From an uncultured Pirellulaceae bacterium (GTDB lineage Bacteria > Planctomycetota > Planctomycetia > Pirellulales > Pirellulaceae): a stretch of DNA of 64,000 nucleotides. The translations under genes and the position numbers were made by a program. The notes under the pieces were generated by a model, which saw only the letters and a list, made by a program, of their open reading frames with translations, had not been told where the DNA came from and searched no databases. Shown here piece after piece: positions 18,802 to 28,251 of this stretch (position 1 is its first letter; each line of letters starts with the position of its first letter). The stretch lies in assembly GCA_937981585.1 (NCBI GenBank), contig CALJOA010000027.1, positions 32,385 through 96,384 on the forward strand. Direction: 5' to 3'.

Positions 18802-19503
18802 ATGAAGAAGATCGCCTTTAGTGTTTGTTTGACGTTATTGTTGGCCAGTTTCTCGGTTGCCCAAGACGACGCGACTATCGCACCTCCAGCTGCTCCAAGC
18901 CCCGATGTAACTCCCGTTGCTCAAGCAGTCGAAGCTGTCGCAACAGAAGTTACCCGAGCGGCCGACGCTGCGGCGGCACCAGCTGCAACTGCTCCTGTTC
19001 AAACCGAACAACAGCTCGTTGTCGATGCAACTCCAGTCGAAGGCGTCGCCGACGCTGCCACTGCTGCTCCAGCGGACGTTGTGGTTGATCAAGGAATCGT
19101 TATCAATGAAGGTGCCGTTGCTGACCAGGGAATGATCATCCAAGGTGAGGTTTATGGTCAAGTCTACGATCAAGCCCCGGTTTACTCTGAGAATCAGATC
19201 AGCTCTTTGGGCCAAAGCGTAATGGCTCCTGTCGAAACCGAAATGGCTCCTATCGCTTCTTACGACCAAGGCGTTGTTACTGAGCCAGCTCCAATGACTT
19301 TTGAAGCCGCACCTGCCGTCAGTGCTGATCCTTTCGCAGCTCCTTCAATGGTTGCACCGACTCCAGTTGCCAGCTACTCCCAAGCACCAGCTTGCGTTGA
19401 TTGCAACAACAGCAACAACGGTCGTCGAATTTTCCGAGCTGTCACGACTCGTGGTCGTTCGGTATTCACTCGTGTTCGTGGGATTTTCGGTCGTCGTCGC
19501 TAA
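18802..19503 (+). CDS. Secreted Ala/Val-rich low-complexity protein with basic C-terminus
   Basis: This 233-residue protein has a clear signal peptide (MKKIAFSVCLTLLLASFSVAQ). A long Ala, Pro, Val, Thr, Asp and Glu region without recognisable fold follows (about 22-200). A CVDCNN motif precedes a strongly basic Arg-rich tail ending GIFGRRR. An ATG four codons upstream (18790) is an alternative start. Short secreted low-complexity proteins with basic tails are typical of planctomycetes; function is unknown. It is followed by an intrinsic terminator, so it is probably monocistronic. Confidence 0.75.
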   Translation: MKKIAFSVCLTLLLASFSVAQDDATIAPPAAPSPDVTPVAQAVEAVATEVTRAADAAAAPAATAPVQTEQQLVVDATPVEGVADAATAAPADVVVDQGIVINEGAVADQGMIIQGEVYGQVYDQAPVYSENQISSLGQSVMAPVETEMAPIASYDQGVVTEPAPMTFEAAPAVSADPFAAPSMVAPTPVASYSQAPACVDCNNSNNGRRIFRAVTTRGRSVFTRVRGIFGRRR

Positions 19504-19527
19504 CTCGAAACCGAATAGAGAAATTTC

Positions 19528-19561
19528 AAAAACGTCGCTTGGCAACAGGCGGCGTTTTTTT
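19528..19561 (+). terminator. Intrinsic terminator after the Ala-rich protein
   Basis: Arms AAAACGTCGC and GCGGCGTTTT close a loop of about ten bases and are followed by a run of seven T. It lies 25 bases after the stop codon of the secreted Ala-rich protein. Confidence 0.8.
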
Positions 19562-19590
19562 ATGCGCTTGAGCTAGCTACCGCCGCCGAC

Positions 19591-19775
19591 AGTAGCGCCC
19601 CCTCTCCGAGGCTGTGATTTTATTAGCCGTTTGGGCGATAGCCCCGGTTGAACTGCCATTAAACGTGGCTATCGCCAAAACGGCTGATGTTGTTAAGGAG
19701 TGTTTTGAAAAAATCACAACCTATCCGAGGCTGTGAAGCAACAATCCTGAAGAATCGCCTCGGAGAGGCGAGCTA
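19591..19775. repeat. Palindrome (family C) interrupted by the 110-bp element
   Basis: The left arm AGTAGCGCCCCCTCTCCGAGG (about 19591-19611) and right arm CCTCGGAGAGGCGAGCTACT (about 19756-19775) are inverted repeats of each other. They flank GCTGTGAAGCAAC sequence and the inserted 110-bp element. Removing the insert and one 9-bp repeat restores a compact palindrome, so the 110-bp element inserted into an older palindromic repeat. Confidence 0.75.
19605..19732. mobile_element. 110-bp palindromic mobile element (MITE-like) with 9-bp direct repeats, copy 2
   Basis: The element occupies about 19614-19723, again 110 bp, beginning GTGATTTTATTAGCCG and ending AAAAAATCACAACCTA. It differs from copy 1 at about six positions. 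Its flanks carry a different perfect 9-base direct repeat, TCCGAGGCT, at 19605-19613 and 19724-19732. The family A palindrome forms its interior (19623-19685). The insertion site is another palindrome, so this is a nested insertion. Confidence 0.8.
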
Positions 19776-19794
19776 CTTTGACATGCCCGCCACG

Positions 19795-20850
19795 CTAACC
19801 ACCGGGAAATAGCTTCATGAGCTTGCCCGCAAAACTCTCCCACGCCTCGGCGGCGGCTCCAAAATCCGTTTCCATGATCTTCAAACTACCCTTTGGACCC
19901 AAGGATTGTTCGACTCGTGACCTTTCGATGACCGTCGAATTGACGGGTATTTGAGCACTGGCTCCTGCCGCCAGACGGCTTTCGACATCCGACTCAAGCA
20001 ATCGCTCAACGAGCAGTTTTGCACGCTCTGGATTGGGTCCATTTTTGATGATCGCCAACGTATTGGGAATCAGAAGCGCTCCCATTTGATCGTCGGCTTG
20101 ATCGGGAAATACGATCGCTACGGGACGCAGGTTTTCGAGCTCAATGATCGCGTCATCGGTATCGGTAATTCCAAACGCATATTGACCACGAGCAACTTTA
20201 ATCGCCACTTGCTTGTTGCCGCCTTCAATAGCCGCATTGTCGGCGATCCTGGTTAGCAATTCCAAACCTTCTTCCTCGCCAAGTTTCGACATCAGAACTG
20301 CCGCGTGAGTCGCTGTGGTTCCAAACAATGGCCGCGCCATCGCGCAGCGTCCTTTCCATTTCGGATCGGCGAGATCGTAAATCGAATTTGGACGTTGATC
20401 TGCGTCGGGTAGCAATTCTGTATTTACGATCAAGACACGGGCGCGAGCGGCCAGACCATGCCACTGACTGGTTTTCGACACAAACTGCGGTGGCAAATGA
20501 TCAGCGCGATTACTGCGATAGACCTCTAATAAACCGAGCTTCTGAAGCCGCATGGTGTGCATGATTTCATTGTTCCAGAAAACATCGCACTGCGGGTTGG
20601 ACCTGTTTTGAATAATTCCGGTCACCAAACCAACCGTTTTGTTGGATTCCTGATCAAACTTGGGGAGGATCTTGATCCCCAGCTCCTGCTCGACATCATT
20701 GAGAATTGGCTCCGAAAACTCTCGGTCCAGCGCAGAATAGACGATGACTTCATTGTCAGACTTTTTCATACAGCCAACCGTCATCGTCAAACCGCAGATT
20801 GCAATCAGCGTGACGAGCAACAAATTTCGGCAGATAATTGTCTTTCTCAT
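19795..20850 (-). CDS. Substrate-binding lipoprotein of an iron(III)-type ABC importer
   Basis: This periplasmic-type binding protein has about 351 residues and a lipoprotein-like signal peptide ending TMTVGC. The mature part begins with the extracellular solute-binding fold (VIVYSALDREFSEPIL), as in FutA/FbpA-type ferric-iron binders. The distant alternatives are other family-1/13 ligands such as thiamine or phosphonate. No permease or ATPase gene is adjacent, so it is an orphan component here. The ATG at 20850 gives the best signal peptide; an ATG at 20862 is also possible. Confidence 0.8.
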   Translation of the reverse strand: MRKTIICRNLLLVTLIAICGLTMTVGCMKKSDNEVIVYSALDREFSEPILNDVEQELGIKILPKFDQESNKTVGLVTGIIQNRSNPQCDVFWNNEIMHTMRLQKLGLLEVYRSNRADHLPPQFVSKTSQWHGLAARARVLIVNTELLPDADQRPNSIYDLADPKWKGRCAMARPLFGTTATHAAVLMSKLGEEEGLELLTRIADNAAIEGGNKQVAIKVARGQYAFGITDTDDAIIELENLRPVAIVFPDQADDQMGALLIPNTLAIIKNGPNPERAKLLVERLLESDVESRLAAGASAQIPVNSTVIERSRVEQSLGPKGSLKIMETDFGAAAEAWESFAGKLMKLFPGG

Positions 20851-21074
20851 ATCCGTGACCATCCATCACATTGTTTCAACGGCAATCCGAGGAACCAGTT
20901 CCCAAAAGACTAGGTACTCGAGCTACTAGGTACTCGAACTGAGACTGGGCGATTGTAGGTCGGGCGCATCAAGAGTGCCCGTTCTACAGAAATACACTTG
21001 GGAGTGTGATCCGGTCTCCTTCACTGTTGGGCTATGATATTCGAAAAGCTTGTTCCGAACTGACGATCTCGACC

Positions 21075-22502
21075 ATGACCATTGACTTTCGATCTTTTCC
21101 TCTGCCTCTGTTGACCGCCGTACAAATCGGTGTGTTTCTGGTTTCAATTTCCCTCAGTGCCAACAACTTGTTGGCGCAGGATTTCGCAGAACAGAAAGCT
21201 TGGCAAGCCAACATGGCCGCCATCAACTTGAAAGTTCCAAAGTCTTTTAAAATCGACGAGAAAGCCGTTCGAGCGGCCGGAATCGCCAAGCAGTCCGGCA
21301 AGCACATCGTTCTTTACACCGACGTGCGCGATGCCAAGGTCGGCGAACTTATCTCAGTGTTCGACAAAGCCTTCCCTCAGTGGTGTCAATTGTTTGACGT
21401 TAATCCCAAACGAGCGGATCGCTGGAAGATGCGAGTCTTTCTGATCGCGAATTCCAAGAACACTCAACGTTTCAAAAAATCCGGTTTGATCCCTGATGAT
21501 CTTCCCGAGTTTCTTGCCGGCTATCAGCGCGGCCCTGACATCTGGCTCTATCTTCAGCCCGGCGATTATTACACATCGCATTTGCTAATCCATGAAGGAA
21601 CACACGCGATGATGCAGTGGTTTCTCGATGGACATGGCGCGCCCTGGTACAGTGAAGGGATGGCGGAGTTGATCGGAGTGCATCGCTGGAGCGACAACAC
21701 GCTTAAACTCAATTACCGCTTGCAGAACCGTGACGAAGCACCGTACTGGGGACGTGTCAAACAAATCAAAGACGACTGGAAGACCGGTCAAGGCATGACG
21801 TTGTCAGACGTGCTTGCAATCCAACCAAGAGCTTTTTTGAAAGTGCGAGCGTACTCCTGGAGCTGGGCCGCGTGTGACTTTTTCAGCAACCACTCTCGGA
21901 CAAAAGAACTTTTTCCCAAAGTCCAAAAACTAACGCCACTTCGACCATCGGTCTTCAATCAAAAGTTTCGAGAGTTGATGGAACCGCACTGGAACGAACT
22001 CGAACGCGATTGGGCACTCTATATTTCCGAAATGGAATATGGCTATGCTGTTGAAAGAGGCCAAATTTCGCCAGCCAAACGATCCAACGATGAGACGGCG
22101 AGATTTTCGATTCAATCAGATCGCAGCTGGCAATTAACTGACATCAAGTTCGAAAAAGGCGATCGAATCGAAATCTCAAGCTCCGGCGAGTTCCGGGTCG
22201 GCCAAACCGAGGGTTCATTGGATGGCTCAGCACCAGTGGCTTGGCCCTGTCAGAGCAACGGAATCACGATTGACTATTACCGGGGTCATCCGCTGGGAAT
22301 GTTGCATGCGGGACTTCTGAACGCCGAAGACAATACGCCAAAGGATCAGATTGCTGGCTTAATCAATCCAGTGCCAATTGGGGTCTCGAGCCAATTCACC
22401 GCTCCACACGATGGAATACTCTGTTTAAGGATCAATGAATCGCCAGCAAGCCTCGATGACAATCAAGGCGCCTTGGAAGTCCGGGTTGAAAAACTAGAAT
22501 AG
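21075..22502 (+). CDS. Secreted zincin-like (HExxH) protein
   Basis: This protein of 475 residues has a hydrophobic signal segment (about 8-35) ending near NLLAQ. The central domain has HEGTH (His173, Glu174, His177), followed about 20 residues later by WYSEGMAE, a layout typical of gluzincin-like peptidases in which the later Glu is the third ligand. The C-terminal third (about 345-475) looks like a beta-rich carbohydrate- or ligand-binding domain. The ATG at 21075 was chosen to start the signal peptide. The substrate is unknown. It runs in the same direction as glyA but is separated by a repeat. Confidence 0.75.
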   Translation: MTIDFRSFPLPLLTAVQIGVFLVSISLSANNLLAQDFAEQKAWQANMAAINLKVPKSFKIDEKAVRAAGIAKQSGKHIVLYTDVRDAKVGELISVFDKAFPQWCQLFDVNPKRADRWKMRVFLIANSKNTQRFKKSGLIPDDLPEFLAGYQRGPDIWLYLQPGDYYTSHLLIHEGTHAMMQWFLDGHGAPWYSEGMAELIGVHRWSDNTLKLNYRLQNRDEAPYWGRVKQIKDDWKTGQGMTLSDVLAIQPRAFLKVRAYSWSWAACDFFSNHSRTKELFPKVQKLTPLRPSVFNQKFRELMEPHWNELERDWALYISEMEYGYAVERGQISPAKRSNDETARFSIQSDRSWQLTDIKFEKGDRIEISSSGEFRVGQTEGSLDGSAPVAWPCQSNGITIDYYRGHPLGMLHAGLLNAEDNTPKDQIAGLINPVPIGVSSQFTAPHDGILCLRINESPASLDDNQGALEVRVEKLE

Positions 22503-22578
22503 CTGCGGTTAGCACATTTCCTGCAACCAATGTCTCGTTTAGAACTAATGTCCCGTTACTGAACTGAGCCGTTAAAAT

Positions 22579-22649
22579 GAGCTGTTTGGGCGCTAGCCCC
22601 GGTTAAGTGCGGTCTAACCAACCAACCGTGGCTATCGCCAAAACGGCTC
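22579..22649. repeat. Dispersed palindrome, family A, copy 4
   Basis: Arms GAGCTGTTTGGGCGCTAGCC and GGCTATCGCCAAAACGGCTC surround a centre of about 30 bases. It lies in the 236-base gap upstream of glyA. No glycine riboswitch-like element was recognised in the rest of that gap. Confidence 0.75.
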
Positions 22650-22738
22650 AGGAAAATGACTCTGCGAAATGACTCGATCCAACGATCATTGCCAATTTCA
22701 GCTTTAACCTCCCCTAACACAAAATATCACGTAGACCC

Positions 22739-23989
22739 ATGAACTTTCTCCAATCTCAAGACCCGGAAATTTGGCAAACCGTTCACGACGAATCCGTCCG
22801 ACAACAGGATGGACTGGAAATGATTGCCAGCGAAAACTACACCAGTCCTGCGGTAATGGAGGCCGTGGGTAGCGTACTGACCAACAAGTACGCCGAAGGC
22901 TATCCGGGACGTCGCTACTATGGTGGCTGTGAGCACGTTGATGTGATGGAAAACATCGCTCGCGACCGGGCCAAGGAATTGTTCGGTGCTGGTTTCGCCA
23001 ACGTTCAGCCCCACTCCGGCTCGCAAGCCAACCAGTCTGTTTACCTGACTGCCCTTGATGTCGGTGACACCGTTTTGGGCCTCAGTCTGGCTCACGGCGG
23101 TCACTTGACGCACGGCATGCGGTTGAACATTTCGGGCAAGCTTTACAACTTCATCGAGTACGGTGTCAACAAAGAGACTCACTTGATGGACTTCGACCAA
23201 ATCGCAGCACTCGCCAAAGAACACAAACCGAAAATGATTGTCGCGGGTGCCAGCGCCTACCCTCGAGAAATTCCTCATGGAAAGTTCAAAGAAATTGCCG
23301 ACGATGTAGGTGCCCTGCTGTTTGTTGATATGGCCCACTACGCTGGACTGGTCGCGGCTGGAGAGCATGACGACCCAGTCAAGGTTGCCGATTTCGTAAC
23401 CACGACAACTCACAAGACGCTTCGAGGTCCCCGTGGTGGTCTGATTTTGAGCAAGAAAAAGTTTGCCAAGAAACTCAACTCCAGTGTTTTCCCCGGCATG
23501 CAAGGCGGGCCGCTGATGCACGTCGTGGCGGGCAAAGCCGTCTGTTTCGCCGAGGCATTGGATCCCAAATTCAAGACCTACGCCAAGAACGTCAAAGCCA
23601 ACGCAAAGGTGCTTGCTGAATCCCTTCAGTCTGGCGGACTAAGCCTCGTCAGCGGAGGAACCGACAACCACTTGATGCTCGTCGATGTTACCGCCAAAGG
23701 CATCGGGGGCACGATCGCAGAAGACACATTGGGAGCCTGTGGAATCACCGTCAACAAGAACATGATCCCTTACGACGAGCGACAACCGATGGACCCCAGC
23801 GGTGTGCGTATCGGCACGCCGGCGTTGACTACTCGTGGAATGGGTGCTGATCAAATGAAGCAGATCGGCGGTTGGATTGTAGATGCACTTTCCAATCCCG
23901 ATGACCAGTCCCAGTTGGAAAACATTCGCGGACAGGTCGCTGATCTTTGTCAGCATTTTCCCGTTCCAGCTGCTGGGGTTCAGGTTTAG
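22739..23989 (+). CDS. glyA: Serine hydroxymethyltransferase
   Basis: This PLP enzyme interconverts serine and glycine while charging tetrahydrofolate with a one-carbon unit; it has 416 residues. The family motifs [24 protein letters not shown] and the PLP-lysine motif [13 protein letters not shown] with Lys226 are intact. The length is the usual one. It supplies the one-carbon pool used by fmt, although the genes are not in one operon. Confidence 0.97.
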   Translation: MNFLQSQDPEIWQTVHDESVRQQDGLEMIASENYTSPAVMEAVGSVLTNKYAEGYPGRRYYGGCEHVDVMENIARDRAKELFGAGFANVQPHSGSQANQSVYLTALDVGDTVLGLSLAHGGHLTHGMRLNISGKLYNFIEYGVNKETHLMDFDQIAALAKEHKPKMIVAGASAYPREIPHGKFKEIADDVGALLFVDMAHYAGLVAAGEHDDPVKVADFVTTTTHKTLRGPRGGLILSKKKFAKKLNSSVFPGMQGGPLMHVVAGKAVCFAEALDPKFKTYAKNVKANAKVLAESLQSGGLSLVSGGTDNHLMLVDVTAKGIGGTIAEDTLGACGITVNKNMIPYDERQPMDPSGVRIGTPALTTRGMGADQMKQIGGWIVDALSNPDDQSQLENIRGQVADLCQHFPVPAAGVQV

Positions 23990-24026
23990 AACGGTTTAAG
24001 GCAACAGCTCGAATCACAGAATGTCT

Positions 24027-24416
24027 CTATTGGTCAGTTGTATCGCAATCAGGCTGTATGTGGTCCCGGTTGGAAAACCTGGCGATCTCCCACTCGCTGG
24101 CGGCCCAAATTGTTACGCTGGCAACCGCCATCACTACGGCAGCCGCCCAAATGAACGGGTGGACTGACTCGAAAGTGCGTAACGGTGCAAAGCTGTCACG
24201 ATACTGGTCGCCCATCTGCTGCCAACCGTCTTTGGTGTAGCGCCAGTCTGTATCGATATCGGGTGACAACTGGAGGACATCGTCTGGTTGAGATGAAGAT
24301 TCTCCCTCGTATGAAAAGGCAGATTCAATCATCGTCGCCAACGCAAATGTAGCTACAAACGCGAATGCTACGCGTGCCACTGTTTTGAGGATCGTCTGTT
24401 CTTGTTGGACGGCCAA
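24027..24416 (-). CDS. Small membrane protein of unknown function
   Basis: This 129-residue protein has two hydrophobic segments (about 12-32 and 89-108) separated by a polar, Asp/Ser-rich stretch. The reading starts at a TTG at 24416; a GTG a dozen codons later is another possibility. No family is recognised. It is convergent with glyA, only 37 bases away. Confidence 0.5.
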   Translation of the reverse strand: MAVQQEQTILKTVARVAFAFVATFALATMIESAFSYEGESSSQPDDVLQLSPDIDTDWRYTKDGWQQMGDQYRDSFAPLRTFESVHPFIWAAAVVMAVASVTIWAASEWEIARFSNRDHIQPDCDTTDQ

Positions 24417-24714
24417 TCGATTGTCCCTGGTTGAGCGCTATTGATGTCAACCAGATATGATGCAATCACCGTGCCGAAGCGAACTCTAGTGCTCCGAATT
24501 GATCACTTGCCGAAGAAATGGCGTCGGCAGGCGCCCAATAGATAGGGCTTCCTTGATTGGAGCCAAAAGCTCTTGGCATGCCCTTGGGTGATTTCTGCCC
24601 ACTGAGAAGATGCGTCGGAGAATCGCGTTGAGAAATGCCAACGACCGAGTGTTGATAAAAATCAACATCTGGTTCAACAACAGCCTGACTTCAACAGATG
24701 ACTTGATTGGTTGG
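24417..24714. other. Intergenic region without supported gene
   Basis: This gap lies between the small membrane protein and the TPR gene. A 64-codon minus-strand frame (24486-24680) exists but has no ribosome site and no recognisable family, so it is not called. Confidence 0.4.
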
Positions 24715-25278
24715 CTAGACGGAAATTGATGTTAGCGACGCAAATACCGGGTTCTGTCGAATCAAATCGAAATCTGATTCCTCGGTCGTCAGGTCGCGAT
24801 ATTTCGGGTTCAGCTCCAAAGCAAACGACAGGTGCATCAGAGCCATCTCAACCTGCCTGTTGAGAGCGAAGTAGCAAGCCAAATTGTATTGGGCGATCGG
24901 ATTCTCAGCGTCCAATTCAACAGCGATTCGCATTGATTCAATCGCACGATCGAGTCGCTCAGTTCGCTTGTAACACCACGCTAGTGCCAGGTAGGTGTGC
25001 AGGTTATCGGGATCGAGTTTACTCGACTGCTCCAGATAGCGAATCGCATCGTCCAGCTTTCCAGCAGTTCGCATTGCCTGTCCCTTGAGGAACAGAATGT
25101 ACGGTTTATGACCAAGCGGATTCTTGATGTTCTCTAAGCAGGAAACTGCTCGGTGAGCGAGTGACGCTCGATTTTCATCATCAAGCGGCCAACGATCATC
25201 CAGTACCATGGCCAAATCAAGATAGCCTTCGGCCATTTGAATATTCTGGCGACGTTTGACTTGTTTGATCGTAGCCAT
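24715..25278 (-). CDS. TPR-repeat protein
   Basis: This 187-residue protein has at least three tetratricopeptide units: about residues 75-108 (KLDDAIRYLEQSSKLDPDN), 109-142 (ERLDRAIESMRIAVELDAEN) and 143-176. It has no signal peptide or membrane segment, so it is probably a cytoplasmic scaffold or adaptor. It stands alone downstream of the Tad-like operon terminator. Partners cannot be inferred. Confidence 0.8.
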   Translation of the reverse strand: MATIKQVKRRQNIQMAEGYLDLAMVLDDRWPLDDENRASLAHRAVSCLENIKNPLGHKPYILFLKGQAMRTAGKLDDAIRYLEQSSKLDPDNLHTYLALAWCYKRTERLDRAIESMRIAVELDAENPIAQYNLACYFALNRQVEMALMHLSFALELNPKYRDLTTEESDFDLIRQNPVFASLTSISV

Positions 25279-25519
25279 TGCTCACGTTTCAAAAACTGCG
25301 TTGGCGAGACATAGAAGGTCACTCACTTAGGACAAGCCAGCCTTCCTCTAATGAAGTTTAGGTGCAAAAACTGGGTTCGAGGCGAATTACTTGAGATTTC
25401 TGTAATCCAATCGCCGGGGGAAGTCACTAACTCCTTGCTGTGCAAAGGACGACAGACCAAGTGCGGTTGTGAGTGTTGGCGGGATTGAATCGGCTGTGGG
25501 TTTAATTCGACGATAAATC

Positions 25520-25552
25520 AAAAAAGGCCGAACGGAAAACCCGGTCGACCTT
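25520..25552 (-). terminator. Intrinsic terminator of the Tad-like operon
   Basis: On the minus strand, arms around AAGGTCGACCGG and CCGTTCGGCCTT form an imperfect stem with a TTTT loop, followed by a six-T run. It lies about 27 bases beyond the stop codon of the TadG/VWA gene. The rest of the 300-base gap to the TPR gene shows no feature. Confidence 0.75.
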
Positions 25553-25578
25553 CGTCAAATCTATCGTGTACTTCCAAC

Positions 25579-26919
25579 CTACTCGGTAAGAATCGTGGGC
25601 AGGTTGTTCGCAATTTCTTCAAAGATTTCCACCAAAACATCTCCATCATCCGCGTGGTAGTGACGACCACCGCCAAATCTTGCGACGTCCTTCATCGCGT
25701 CCTGATCCGCTCCGGGAGTGAAGGTTACCGTGTGAATCGTAACGTTGTTGTTGCTGCGAATATTCTGAACAACAGTCACTGGATCAGCTGTGCCAGGATT
25801 GTTGGAGCCGTCTGTCAAAACGACAATTGTTTTGGCAGCGAAAATTCTCGCCCTCGTTCCATTGATAATCGGGGGAAGCCCAATCCGCATTCCTTCTCCA
25901 ATCGCAGTTCCACCGAAAGGTGAGATATCATAAACTTTGGCTCGAAGGCCGTCGTACACTGATTGGAGCTGGGTATCGGCCGAGGCTTCACTTGAAAATG
26001 TTGTCAGCGATACTAACTCTTCTTGGTCAGTAACCTCGAGAACATCAAAGAATCGATCAACACCCTCTGCCATCAGGCTCCAGCGACTGTGCCGAGGAGC
26101 GCCAGTGCTTTGGCTTGAACTGTAACTCATTTTACTCATCCAGTCATCGGCGTATTCGCCCATTTCAATGTCCCAATCACCTAAATGATCTCTCAGGTTT
26201 GAGGAGTAACGGCGTTGATAGAAAGAATTGAGCGCGGCATCTCGTTCTGAACTGGAGATCAATCTGGTCGTGTAGGTGTGTTGATACCATCCTCGCCAGC
26301 TTGACCATCTCCAGACTCTATGGGTTTGGGTTGTGTTGTAGATGTCCCAAATCGCTTCGGTCAACGCATCATCGTCCTTGAAGAAAAGCATTGAACCACT
26401 TCGATCCAGTACCAGTGCGATATCTCGATCGACCTGCGTTGCGACCGAACGTCGACTCGCTGGAACACTCGATGTCCCGGGCATGGCAGCAAAAATCAGT
26501 GGCAAACTAAGCTCGCCAGTAACTGCGATACTCGTGGCTCGACCCGTTCCATTGTCGACGCTTGCTTTGGTTACAGGTTGGAAATCGTACCTTCCGAAAC
26601 CGTTGTTACCTCGAACCGATGATCCAAATCTGAGATGCTCCTCATCTCTGGGGATTTGCAATGGCTGTCCACCCACTGTGTTGAGAGTGCCTGCCTCGAT
26701 TGCGAAATCCCAAGCGGTATCAGAGTTCTGGTGGATGCTCATTGCCCGACCACCTGCATGCGCCGCTACGTCAGTGGCAATCTTTAACTCTGTTGAAACC
26801 AACTGCATGTAGGCAACGTTGATCGCGAAGCTACAGAGAATAACCAAGACCGGCAGCAAGATCGCAAATAATGCGAATACTGCTCCTTTACGTTGATTCA
26901 TTCGAGTCTTGAGGGTCAT
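25579..26919 (-). CDS. TadG-like protein with von Willebrand factor A domain
   Basis: This 446-residue protein starts with a TadE/TadG-type N-terminus (RKGAVFALFAILLPVLVIL), a single membrane helix near residues 13-35. It continues with a VWA domain from about 168. The metal-ion-dependent adhesion motif DRSGSM is intact, with a later TDGSNN. A GGAG site precedes the ATG at 26919. It is the last gene of a three-gene minus-strand operon with two TadE-like genes. Such proteins are pseudopilin-like parts of Flp/Tad systems or surface adhesins; no Tad ATPase or secretin gene is in this stretch. Confidence 0.82.
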   Translation of the reverse strand: MTLKTRMNQRKGAVFALFAILLPVLVILCSFAINVAYMQLVSTELKIATDVAAHAGGRAMSIHQNSDTAWDFAIEAGTLNTVGGQPLQIPRDEEHLRFGSSVRGNNGFGRYDFQPVTKASVDNGTGRATSIAVTGELSLPLIFAAMPGTSSVPASRRSVATQVDRDIALVLDRSGSMLFFKDDDALTEAIWDIYNTTQTHRVWRWSSWRGWYQHTYTTRLISSSERDAALNSFYQRRYSSNLRDHLGDWDIEMGEYADDWMSKMSYSSSQSTGAPRHSRWSLMAEGVDRFFDVLEVTDQEELVSLTTFSSEASADTQLQSVYDGLRAKVYDISPFGGTAIGEGMRIGLPPIINGTRARIFAAKTIVVLTDGSNNPGTADPVTVVQNIRSNNNVTIHTVTFTPGADQDAMKDVARFGGGRHYHADDGDVLVEIFEEIANNLPTILTE

Positions 26920-26985
26920 GGTGTTGCTCCAGTAAAGGGTCGGTCTGTGGGTCTAACTTAGTTGTCTTTTGGTGCCAGCTTCGAA

Positions 26986-27447
26986 CTAATTGGAGGTGTC
27001 GGCCGATACACCACCATCGAAGAATCCTCGGTAACGCTCAGTATTTAGAGTTACTTCGGCAACGACACTCTTGCCGTTGTAGAGCTGTGGGAAGACGAGT
27101 GAGTTTTCACTCATTGGGACTTCGATTCGAACGGTAACCGAGGGCGTGTCAAAACCGATGGCTTGTCCCCCGTTGACGTCGATGGTTGCAGCGGTAGCCC
27201 CAAAACGACTTAAAATCAAATTGGCCTGATCAATCGCATCCTGATTCGTTGAGCCTTCTGTGATTACCGTACGAGCAGCCTCATAGGCCGCATTCTGAGT
27301 CAAGTTCCGCATCATACTGATCCGTGCAAACTCAACGCAGCAGAAAATCACGATCAGAAATGTAGGCGTTACCATGGCAAATTCAACTGCCGTTGCGCCC
27401 CACCGATTGCTAGATTTTCTATTTTTGTTTTTTGTTAGCTTGAACAT
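26986..27447 (-). CDS. TadE-like protein, second copy
   Basis: This 153-residue TadE-family pseudopilin-like protein begins with a basic segment. The hydrophobic helix WGATAVEFAMVTPTFLIVIF (about 18-38) carries the TadE-typical Glu in AVEFA. It lies 10 bases downstream of a related TadE-like gene and upstream of the TadG/VWA gene, so the three are probably co-transcribed. In Tad systems such minor pilins are processed by a prepilin peptidase and affect pilus assembly. Confidence 0.82.
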   Translation of the reverse strand: MFKLTKNKNRKSSNRWGATAVEFAMVTPTFLIVIFCCVEFARISMMRNLTQNAAYEAARTVITEGSTNQDAIDQANLILSRFGATAATIDVNGGQAIGFDTPSVTVRIEVPMSENSLVFPQLYNGKSVVAEVTLNTERYRGFFDGGVSADTSN

Positions 27448-27457
27448 TACTTTATTT

Positions 27458-27886
27458 CTAGTCGTCGAATTCTCGCATCATCGAAACCGCTCCTTCGGCG
27501 CTGTGGCCGGTGAAAATCGAGAATGCGAAAAGTGAGTTGCCTGAGTACGGGGCTTCAACCGTGACATTGACCGGCTGCAAGGCAAGAAGATCGGCGAAGT
27601 TGCCTGGAGTAATCGTTACGGTTCCACCCTTTACGCCTCGGGCGCTGAGCACCTCTTGGCAACGGGCTTCAACCATGTCAAATGTTGCTCCACGTCGGAC
27701 TCCAACACGAGCTCCTTCGTAAGCAACGATCTTCAGTGATTCGGTGAGAAAGATGCCAGAGCAAGCCTCGAGAGTTCCAAACATCAAAATAATGACGACT
27801 GGCATGCAGAGGGCGGCTTCAACAGCCGCAGCTCCGTTGCGTCGGCGCCGATTGCGCCTTCGAATTTTGAAATTGTTGAAATTCAT
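27458..27886 (-). CDS. TadE-like protein, first copy
   Basis: This 142-residue TadE-family protein begins with a very basic N-terminus (RRRNRRRRNG). The helix AAAVEAALCMPVVIILMFG follows, with the conserved Glu. It is the first gene of the TadE-TadE-TadG/VWA operon. The downstream TadE-like gene shares its layout and is probably a tandem duplicate that has diverged. Confidence 0.82.
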   Translation of the reverse strand: MNFNNFKIRRRNRRRRNGAAAVEAALCMPVVIILMFGTLEACSGIFLTESLKIVAYEGARVGVRRGATFDMVEARCQEVLSARGVKGGTVTITPGNFADLLALQPVNVTVEAPYSGNSLFAFSIFTGHSAEGAVSMMREFDD

Positions 27887-28108
27887 ATCGTGACCTTGAA
27901 ACTGAAACGTCAGTCAAACTGTAGGTCACTATCTCAGAGCAAAGCGGCGTTTTAATTCTGTATTTCGCCAAAAAGTAGCATGACGAACTGAGGTCAAATC
28001 CGTTCAATCGTTACGACCGGCACTACAGCTGTGCGGGTTTGATGGCGCTTCTATCCCACAGGCGAGAATTCGCGGCCAGCGCTGTTACAGAAAAAATGCG
28101 AGTTGGCT

Positions 28109-28180
28109 GAGCCGCCTTTGGCGCTAGCCACGTTTATTGCATGGTCAACCGTGGCTAGCGCCAAAACGCCAAAACAGCTC
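28109..28180. repeat. Dispersed palindrome, family A, copy 5
   Basis: The left arm GAGCCGCCTTTGGCGCTAGCC and right arm GGCTAGCGCCAAAACG, with a short AACAGCTC end, enclose a centre of about 25 bases. It lies in the 365-base gap between the TadE-like operon and the YugP-type protease gene; the rest of that gap shows no feature. Confidence 0.75.
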
Positions 28181-28251
28181 AAAAGCTCGAAGCGCAAGGG
28201 GGTGAAGTTACTGCCAAGCCCCATTATATAAATTGCTTTCTTGGGGCGAAG

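Noticed and set aside
22503..22738. Possible glycine riboswitch upstream of glyA
   Set aside because: The gap holds a family A palindrome and no glycine-riboswitch core was seen.
24486..24680. 64-codon minus-strand frame
   Set aside because: No ribosome site and no family; kept as non-coding.
25355..25400. GGTTCGA sequence suggesting a tRNA T-arm
   Set aside because: No flanking cloverleaf or acceptor stem could be built.
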